From assembly GCA_029934915.1 (NCBI GenBank), contig JAOZLI010000123.1:1-7721 (forward strand): 7,721 bases of DNA, read 5' to 3'. The notes beneath the pieces were generated by a model, which was not told the origin of the DNA, did no database searches, and saw only the letters and a program-made list of their open reading frames with translations. The translations under genes were made by a program, and so were the position numbers. This document shows, one piece after another, positions 1-4,651 of the stretch. Every line of letters begins with the position of its first letter. The stretch's first letter is position 1. The stretch is from Desulfocapsa sp. Its GTDB lineage: Bacteria; Desulfobacterota; Desulfobulbia; Desulfobulbales; Desulfocapsaceae.

Positions 1-170
1 GCTTCTCCAATTGAGCGGGCGAAAAGATCCGTTTTCTCGAGAATAGGCATGCGGATTTCGGAGAAATGAAAACGGGTAAAAATATCACGCGCCAAATTTT
101 CCACGCGTTGCCAGAGTTCAACTTCATCGGGCAATATGTCTTTAAAGCCTTTCAGGGACGATATCTTCAC
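1..170 (-). CDS. hisS: Histidyl-tRNA synthetase, N-terminal part (runs off the left edge)
   Basis: This gene would charge tRNA-His with histidine in the cytoplasm. Read on the minus strand, the 56 visible codons begin KISSLKGFKDILPDE after the initiator and continue with ELWQRVE and FSEIRMPILEKTDLFARSIGE. These are the typical start and motif 1 region of bacterial class II HisRS (the KGxxDILP opening and the PILExxxLFxRSIGE block). I chose the GTG at 170-168 because AAGGAG lies at 183-178, seven bases upstream, and the family normally starts within a few residues of KGFKD. The rest of the enzyme (about 360 residues in the family) lies outside the window. It is divergent from the flavin oxidoreductase gene to its right. 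Confidence 0.93.
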   Translation of the reverse strand, partial: MKISSLKGFKDILPDEVELWQRVENLARDIFTRFHFSEIRMPILEKTDLFARSIGE

Positions 171-314
171 TACAGTTCTCCTTACGATCAATTCAGCACG
201 CTATCTTTGGCCATTTTTTCCTGCTCACATATAATTGAATATGCTGCGCAGGAAAAAATGGGCAAATATAATGAACTGATGAACGGGTAAAAAATCATAT
301 ACAAAAAAGAACGA

Positions 315-343
315 AATTAAACGCAATTATCTGCAAATGTCAA
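315..343 (-). promoter_or_regulatory. Possible sigma70-type promoter for hisS
   Basis: On the minus strand a perfect TTGACA lies at 343-338. It is followed after 17 bases by TTAATT at 320-315, a poor -10 match (3 of 6). The surroundings are AT-rich and the leader would be roughly 135 nt. The -35 box is convincing but the -10 box is not, so this is tentative. Confidence 0.33.
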
Positions 344-455
344 GCAATGGCAGGGCTGATATGTGAAAATCAATACTTTTATTCAATTTTTTGCTTAATT
401 TTACTGACAATCAGTTAATAATACTTATTGTCCCGGGAGTCTTGTAACAGCAACA

Positions 456-488
456 CCCCTTGACAAAAAGGGGTAGGCAAGGCATTAT
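456..488 (+). promoter_or_regulatory. Sigma70-like promoter with overlapping inverted repeat
   Basis: A perfect TTGACA -35 box (460-465) is separated by exactly 17 bases from CATTAT (483-488), which matches the -10 consensus at 4 of 6 positions. It faces the flavin oxidoreductase-pcnB pair and would give a leader of about 100 nt. The -35 box sits inside a perfect inverted repeat, CCCCTT (456-461), six bases, AAGGGG (468-473). This could be an operator or an RNA-independent DNA palindrome; no specific regulator can be named from the sequence. Confidence 0.55.
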
Positions 489-592
489 CCATTTTTCTTA
501 CGCAGGGATCGGTCCAAAATAGCTTGGCACTTTGAGGTGTAAATTATTTTTGAGTAAGCCCTTAGACTTTGTTACAGGAGTATTACAAACAG

Positions 593-1576
593 ATGAAATT
601 ACCCGAGTTAAAAATAGCAGGTTTTACTGCCCCTATTCCTCTTATTCAGGGTGGTATGTCCATTCGTGTATCCACTGCAGCACTGGCAGCTCCGGTGGCA
701 AATTGTGGCGGTATCGGGGTGATTGGTGGCTCGGCTATTCCCGCTGAAGAGCTTCGGGCAGACATTCTGAAAGCCAAAGAGAACACTGATGGCGTAGTTG
801 CTGTCAATATCATGTATGCCATGAAAGATTTTTACAATGTGGTCATGGCTTCCATTGATGCCGGGGTTGATATGATTATCACCGGTGCTGGATTTTCCCG
901 CGATATTTTTAAAATTGGCAAGGAACATAATGTACCCATCGTTATGATTGTCTCTTCACCCGGTATTGCCAAATTGGCCGAACGACTTGGTGCTGCTGCA
1001 ATCATTGTGGAATCCTGCGAGGCTGGCGGGCATCTTGGCACCGACAAGACTCTGCATGAGATCTTCCCGGCCATTCGTGACGTTGTTAAAAACGTACCCC
1101 TTATTGCAGCCGGCGGAATTACCAATGGCTATGAAATGGCCGAAATGATGGATAAATACGGCGCAGATGGAATACAGATTGCCTCCCGTTTTGTGCTGAG
1201 TGAAGAGTGTGATGTGGACGATAACTTCAAACAGGCATTTCTTGATGCCCAAAAGGAAGATATCGTGCTTACTTCCTCTCCAGTGGGCATGCCCGGACGT
1301 GCAATTAATACCAATTTTGTTCGATCCATGGCAGAAGGTGCTGATCTCAAAGTGAAGGAATGCCGCTATAAATGTCTAAAAAAATGTGACCATCATTACT
1401 GTATCAGTGAACGTCTGATGAGTGCCCGTGATGGTAAACTCGACGAAGGACTCTTTTTCTCGGGTATGAATACCTACAAAATGAATGAAATTCTGCCTGT
1501 TGCTGAGATTTTCAAACAGTTTGTGACCCAGGCAGAGTCCGTCTATAAAGAAGGCAAAGGCTTTTCACCAGCATGA
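593..1576 (+). CDS. NAD(P)H-dependent flavin oxidoreductase, nitronate monooxygenase / FabK-like family
   Basis: A cytoplasmic FMN-binding TIM-barrel protein of the 2-nitropropane dioxygenase family (327 aa, normal length). Visible signatures are the N-terminal PLIQGGMS block (residues 16-23), SCEAGGHLGT (141-150) with the family's conserved histidine at 147, and the phosphate-binding segments IAAGGIT (161-167) and GADGIQIASRF (180-190). Four cysteines lie close together near the C-terminus (257, 261, 265, 270), in a stretch ending DHHYC. I start at ATG 593, giving MKLPELKIAG; AGGAG (576-580) lies 12 bases upstream, a rather long spacing. An in-frame TTG at 569 would add eight residues but has no ribosome-binding site. 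The last codon overlaps the pcnB start (ATGA), so the two are likely co-transcribed and translationally coupled. Whether the substrate is a nitronate, an enoyl-ACP or something else cannot be settled from sequence. Confidence 0.87.
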   Translation: MKLPELKIAGFTAPIPLIQGGMSIRVSTAALAAPVANCGGIGVIGGSAIPAEELRADILKAKENTDGVVAVNIMYAMKDFYNVVMASIDAGVDMIITGAGFSRDIFKIGKEHNVPIVMIVSSPGIAKLAERLGAAAIIVESCEAGGHLGTDKTLHEIFPAIRDVVKNVPLIAAGGITNGYEMAEMMDKYGADGIQIASRFVLSEECDVDDNFKQAFLDAQKEDIVLTSSPVGMPGRAINTNFVRSMAEGADLKVKECRYKCLKKCDHHYCISERLMSARDGKLDEGLFFSGMNTYKMNEILPVAEIFKQFVTQAESVYKEGKGFSPA

Positions 1577-2925
1577 GTAACGCCCGTGAACCTCACATAA
1601 TAGGCCCTGACGAGCATCCCATTCGTCATCATATGATTGATCGGGATGCCATGAAAGTGCTGAAGGTTCTGAGAGATAACGGCTATGCCGGGTATCTCGT
1701 TGGTGGCGGGGTGCGTGATCTTTACCTTGGTCGTACCCCAAAAGATTTTGATATTTCCACAGATGCCCGTCCCGGGCAGATTCGTAAACTCTTTCGTAAC
1801 AGCCGCACCATCGGCAGACGCTTTCGTCTGGTACAGGTCTTTTTTCATGGCAAAGAGCTCGAGGTTTCCACGCTTCGTTCCTTAAGTGAATTTGATCTTG
1901 ATGGCCCGGAACAGGTTCTTGCACCCAATAACACCTATGGCAGTCTGGGGGAAGATGCACAGCGTCGGGATCTGACCGTAAATGGTCTGTTTTACGAGAT
2001 AGAAAATAACACCATCATTGATTATGTGGACGGGATAGCTGATCTTGATAAATCTGTTATCCAGTTTATTGGCGAACCGGATCGACGCATTACTCGGGAC
2101 CCCGTTCGTATGCTGCGGGCAATTCGCCATGCTGCACGCATGGGCTTTGCTATCGCACCGGAGAGCTGGGAAAGTATCTGCCAGCATCATGAAAAACTCA
2201 CTCTCTGTCCGCCTTCCAGAATCCGTGATGAATTCCTGAAGGATCTGCATTCTACGGCCCTCACTGAATGGCTGAAACTGGCACTGGATTCAGAACTCTT
2301 TTTCGCAATTTTTGGCCTCTATCGAAAATCGTTATCTAAAAAAGAGGGAACAGACGAGAAACCTTATAGGGAACAACTCATTGCCATTGCAGAAGTTATT
2401 GATCGTTGCGCAGGGATTGCGAAAGAACAGGGCAAGAAAGGACTTCAAAATGATTTTCTGCTGGCCATGCTTCTTATTCCCTGGGCCAATGCACAGTTTG
2501 ACCTGGTGAATCAGCACTTAAAAGGCGCTGCAGCATTCAGATTTTCTAAAATCCTGCGCACCGAAATTGATAAAGAGCTGGGCCAACAATTAAATTTACG
2601 GCGTTCCATCCGTCAGGAGATGGTTATTTTACTTTCCAATCTGCCTCAATTTTTACAACATCTGGAAAATAAATCCTGGCCGAAATGGATTAAGAAAAAA
2701 AGTTACTATAAATCCTGCCTGTCGTTTTGTGAATTATACTCAGAGTCTGTCACCGGTGAGTTTGCAACGGTCAAACTGGGTTCCTCTTCCCCGACTGACA
2801 AAACTTCCGGGCAGCAAGACTCCCAATCTGCTCGTACAAAAGGGAAGAGTGGTGGCAAGCGTGGTAAAGGATATCGACCCGCATTTTCTTCTAAAGCAAA
2901 GGGCGTTTTCGGCCTGAAAAAATAG
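1573..2925 (+). CDS. pcnB: Poly(A) polymerase I (class II nucleotidyltransferase family)
   Basis: This enzyme adds 3' poly(A) tails to RNA and so promotes decay; it belongs to the family that also contains CCA-adding enzymes. The 450 aa length is close to E. coli PcnB. The nucleotidyltransferase head shows LVGGGVRD (42-49), the metal-binding DFD at 58-60 within PKDFDISTDA, and a third acidic position at E97. The segment IGRRFRLVQV (80-89) favours poly(A) polymerase over tRNA CCA-adding enzyme. RRDLTVNGLFYE (131-142) and TRDPVRMLRAIRHAARMGF (174-192) are family-typical. The C-terminus (about 415-450) is lysine/glycine-rich and basic, as in other PcnB proteins, and probably binds RNA. The ATG at 1573 overlaps the preceding TGA stop. 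The last gene of this pair ends 38 bases before the end of a minus-strand hydrogenase relic, and I see no strong intrinsic terminator between them. Confidence 0.88.
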   Translation: MSNAREPHIIGPDEHPIRHHMIDRDAMKVLKVLRDNGYAGYLVGGGVRDLYLGRTPKDFDISTDARPGQIRKLFRNSRTIGRRFRLVQVFFHGKELEVSTLRSLSEFDLDGPEQVLAPNNTYGSLGEDAQRRDLTVNGLFYEIENNTIIDYVDGIADLDKSVIQFIGEPDRRITRDPVRMLRAIRHAARMGFAIAPESWESICQHHEKLTLCPPSRIRDEFLKDLHSTALTEWLKLALDSELFFAIFGLYRKSLSKKEGTDEKPYREQLIAIAEVIDRCAGIAKEQGKKGLQNDFLLAMLLIPWANAQFDLVNQHLKGAAAFRFSKILRTEIDKELGQQLNLRRSIRQEMVILLSNLPQFLQHLENKSWPKWIKKKSYYKSCLSFCELYSESVTGEFATVKLGSSSPTDKTSGQQDSQSARTKGKSGGKRGKGYRPAFSSKAKGVFGLKK

Positions 2926-2962
2926 TCTTTCTATATCTGTTCTAGCAATTTACAATTCCGCC

Positions 2963-3085
2963 CTAATGAACAGAGCAGGAGATACATGGATCATAAGCCC
3001 GCACCAGCATTTCTGCCAACTGTTTAATCTCGTTGTCTGATTTTTCCTGAGCGGCTCTCATGTACTGCCTGAAACAATAGGACAT
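2963..3085 (-). pseudogene. Relic of a [NiFe]-hydrogenase large subunit, extreme C-terminus only
   Basis: Read on the minus strand, a 40-codon open stretch ends EIKQLAEMLVRAYDPCISC followed by SVH and a TAG stop at 2965-2963. DPCxxCxxH is the L2/C-terminal nickel-binding motif of [NiFe]-hydrogenase large subunits. RAYDPCISCSVH most resembles group 3 (cytoplasmic, NAD(P)/F420/Hdr-linked) enzymes. None of the catalytic large subunit upstream is present. The same frame is closed by TAA at 3097-3095, and a shift of frame is needed further up (see next entry). The reading ends exactly at the motif histidine, so the short C-terminal extension removed by the maturation protease in most such enzymes is absent. 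An AAGGAG one base before ATG 3085 is too close to be a normal ribosome-binding site. I read this as a decayed gene end rather than a 40-residue protein. Confidence 0.6.
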
Positions 3086-3094
3086 TCTCCTTGC

Positions 3095-3240
3095 TTACCC
3101 GCTCGCTATAGCGTTTAGTCTTGTCTGCATGTAGACAATAGCGTTCGGTTCGTCCGGATTGCTGTCACGCATACGGCTAAACAGGCAATGGCCCAGCGAT
3201 CTTCTGGCTCACCATAACGTAGCTGCAGTTCTCCCCGTTG
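3095..3240 (-). pseudogene. Frame-broken coding-like sequence upstream of the hydrogenase relic
   Basis: On the minus strand two protein-like pieces sit in adjacent frames. The first (from about 3234 to 3180) reads GELQLRYGEPEDRWAIAC. After a one-base slip at a TTT near 3180 the reading continues SRMRDSNPDEPNAIVYMQTR and ends at TAA 3097-3095. Adding one T would join them into one frame, and that frame is the same one that encodes the hydrogenase C-terminus after the TAA. I do not recognise the protein family of these two pieces, and they may or may not have belonged to the hydrogenase. The stretch also contains a perfect palindrome CGCTATAGCG (3104-3113) and a small inverted repeat TTGTCT/AGACAA (3121-3138). 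Confidence 0.35.
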
Positions 3241-3474
3241 TCATCTGATCTGTCCGTATGGCTTTCTACACCATTCTGCGTGCCGTTACATCATCATAAA
3301 ACAAGATCTGAAAACAATAGCTTCCGCCTTCTGACTGATTGGGGCATTGTTCGTCAAGCCCTTCCTCCGTATTTGAAAACCAATAACAATCTTGTAAGTT
3401 TGCTTCGTGATTGTCATAGCCACCACGCTGTTTGAAGGTGTTGTTTTGTCAGGCTCTTTTAAAAAGATCTCATA
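3241..3474. other. Non-coding or decayed stretch, nothing recognised
   Basis: Short open frames exist on both strands (for example 3238-3435 plus, 3286-3501 minus), but none has a ribosome-binding site, a recognisable motif or convincing codon usage. I see no RNA gene, insertion-sequence end or CRISPR-like repeat here. It most likely continues the degraded sequence that contains the hydrogenase relic. Confidence 0.45.
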
Positions 3475-3493
3475 ATGGAAGATAAAAGTAAAG

Positions 3494-3682
3494 GTGATCA
3501 AGGAAAAAGATTTCAGGGTAAAGGGTTGTTTGAAAGCGATTAGTTTATTACTAATCTTGCTTTTTGGGCAAAGACCTGCTATAGAAATGTATTCTGCCGC
3601 TTATGTGTATTATCACGATTTGCGGAAGAACGAAAATGTATTTCAAATAACGAGTCGCAGTTTAGTTGGCCTGTGTGGTTAG
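3494..3682 (+). CDS. Small ORF with a hydrophobic stretch, doubtful
   Basis: A 62-codon frame opens with GTG 3494 and closes at TAG 3680-3682, 44 bases before the first cytochrome. The peptide has a basic start (IKEKDFRVKGCLK), then a hydrophobic run AISLLLILLFG that resembles a signal or membrane segment, then an unremarkable tail ending SLVGLCG. There is no good ribosome-binding site. The hydrophobic run is encoded by the very bases that form the hairpin at 3533-3563 and the putative promoter, so it may be accidental. No family is recognised. Confidence 0.18.
   Translation: MIKEKDFRVKGCLKAISLLLILLFGQRPAIEMYSAAYVYYHDLRKNENVFQITSRSLVGLCG
3533..3565 (+). terminator. Hairpin followed by a short T-run (terminator, attenuator or operator)
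   Basis: A perfect 7-bp inverted repeat GATTAGT (3538-3544) / ACTAATC (3550-3556) encloses TTATT. It is extended below, across a TT bulge, by AAAGC (3533-3537) pairing with GCTTT (3559-3563), and T continues to 3565. The lower stem and T-run give it the shape of a weak intrinsic terminator. It overlaps the -35 region of the possible cytochrome promoter, so a role as a protein-binding palindrome is equally possible. The upper stem is AT-rich, so termination would be inefficient. Confidence 0.4.
3557..3585 (+). promoter_or_regulatory. Possible promoter of the cytochrome cluster
   Basis: TTGCTT (3557-3562) lies 17 bases before TATAGA (3580-3585): a 3-of-6 -35 box and a 4-of-6 -10 box at ideal spacing. 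It would start transcription near 3592 and give a leader of about 135 nt to the 12-heme cytochrome. The -35 box lies inside the descending arm of the preceding hairpin. This is the best candidate I can find in the region, but the match is modest. Confidence 0.33.
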
Positions 3683-3726
3683 GTGTTGGCACTTACGAAT
3701 TTGTACCGAGGATAGAGGGGATAAAG

Positions 3727-4521
3727 GTGAAGAATTTTTTTTGTATGTTGGTTGTCGCGGGATTTACATGTACAGCAGGTTCTGTTGCTGCCAGTGATAT
3801 TCAACCACTGCCATTAGATGATGTGGATTGTGTAAAGTGTCATTACCAGGTAGCGGTGGATGTCGATTCGCAGGGTGAGGCACACAAGGAATTATCCTGT
3901 CAGGAGTGCCATGAAGAGCATCCGCCAGCGGGTACCAATACTATCCCTGAGTGTGCCATGTGTCATGCTCCCGATGATAGCGAACATTATGCTGTTTTGA
4001 AATGTAAAAGTTGCCATAACCCACACACACCTCTGCAGGTTGATTTTACAGCTCAGGATGAAGTGCTGTCGACTTGTGCGACTTGTCATCAGCCTAAAAT
4101 AGAAGAGATGACAGCAAGCCCCAGTGGCCATTCCGAGCAGGATTGTAACGCCTGTCACAGCCAGCACGGTCTGGAGCAGGGACAGTACAGTACCTGCCTC
4201 GATTGTCATGAAGGGCATTCTGCTGAAATGACGCTGCCAGATTGTCTTGCGTGTCATAAGCCGCATAGTCCTGCCGAGGTCGCTTACGGTGATGATGTAT
4301 CTGTGGCCCTATGTGCCAGTTGTCATACCGATGTGGCCGTTTCCTTTGCTGACAACCCAACCCTGCACAGTGAGATGGCCTGTGTTGAATGTCATAGTGA
4401 AACGCATATGAATATAGCCGCATGCGCTGACTGTCACGAACAGCCGCATGACGAATTTATGCATACGAAATTTCCAGAGTGTCTCACCTGTCATAGAGAT
4501 CCGCACGATCTGGCAAAATAA
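3727..4521 (+). CDS. Exported 12-heme c-type cytochrome (paired CxxCH type)
   Basis: A predicted periplasmic or surface electron-transfer protein, 264 aa, with 12 CxxCH heme-binding motifs whose first cysteines are at 35, 58, 76, 93, 117, 140, 157, 173, 196, 219, 233 and 252. Residues 1-22 form a Sec signal peptide with likely cleavage after SVAA, leaving SDIQPLPL. Thirteen histidines lie outside the heme motifs, enough for bis-His ligation of every heme. Heme spacing divides it into an octaheme unit (35-177) and a tetraheme tail (196-256) ending DPHDLAK. I start at GTG 3727 because AGAGGGG (3714-3720) is six bases upstream and the signal peptide begins there; the open frame extends to 3673 but the added residues would spoil the signal peptide. 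A run of eight T (3735-3742) directly follows the second codon. Donor and acceptor are unknown; no catalytic domain is visible. Confidence 0.9.
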   Translation: MKNFFCMLVVAGFTCTAGSVAASDIQPLPLDDVDCVKCHYQVAVDVDSQGEAHKELSCQECHEEHPPAGTNTIPECAMCHAPDDSEHYAVLKCKSCHNPHTPLQVDFTAQDEVLSTCATCHQPKIEEMTASPSGHSEQDCNACHSQHGLEQGQYSTCLDCHEGHSAEMTLPDCLACHKPHSPAEVAYGDDVSVALCASCHTDVAVSFADNPTLHSEMACVECHSETHMNIAACADCHEQPHDEFMHTKFPECLTCHRDPHDLAK

Positions 4522-4526
4522 AGAGT

Positions 4527-4629
4527 GTAACTATTCAGGAGTCTCCCATCTCTGCACAGATCTGGGGGGCTCCTAAACAGTTACAGGACAGCGGTTTGAC
4601 AAACTACCAGCTGTCATCTGGATAGTTAC
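4527..4629 (+). ncRNA. Structured intergenic RNA, three-way junction with an alternative pairing
   Basis: The gap between the 12- and 20-heme genes is rich in nested complementarity. GTAACTAT (4527-4534) is perfectly complementary to ATAGTTAC (4622-4629). Inside lies hairpin A: a 12-bp stem 4537-4548 / 4563-4574 with two G-T(U) wobbles and a small TCT/AGA cap. Hairpin B follows: GACAGC (4587-4592) / GCTGTC (4610-4615) with an inner GTTT/AAAC (4594-4597 / 4601-4604). The left arm GTAACT can instead pair with AGTTAC at 4579-4584, which would leave 4622-4629 free. No T-run follows, so it is not an ordinary intrinsic terminator. The outer stem ends ten bases before the ribosome-binding site (AAGGA, 4639-4643) of the 20-heme gene. 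It could tune translation, stabilise the mRNA or separate gene expression; I match it to no known RNA family. Confidence 0.5.
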
Positions 4630-4651
4630 TAAAAGAGTAAGGATAAAAAAG

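Noticed and set aside
66..290. Plus-strand ORF of 74 codons
   Set aside because: Its first half is antisense to the clear hisS start, and it lacks a ribosome-binding site or any recognisable motif.
569..592. TTG start for the flavin oxidoreductase
   Set aside because: No ribosome-binding site precedes it, and the family's conserved start fits ATG 593, which follows AGGAG.
2900..2925. TTTTC/GAAAA inverted repeat at the end of pcnB as a terminator
   Set aside because: Only five AT-rich pairs, inside the coding sequence, and without a T-run on either strand.
3604..3618. TGTGT-N4-TCACG as a CRP/FNR-type site
   Set aside because: The half-site spacing is four rather than six, and the halves match poorly.
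3686..3705. TTGGCAC followed by TTGTA, suggestive of a sigma54 promoter
   Set aside because: The TTG element sits three bases too far downstream for the strict -24/-12 spacing, and GC is replaced by GT.
3673..3726. Upstream extension of the 12-heme cytochrome to GTG 3673
   Set aside because: It would add 18 residues before the basic, hydrophobic signal peptide; GTG 3727 has a good AGAGGGG site six bases upstream.
4537..4574. Hairpin A as an intrinsic terminator of the 12-heme gene
   Set aside because: The stem is strong but is followed by TAAACAG, not a T-run, and it is nested in a larger fold reaching the next gene.
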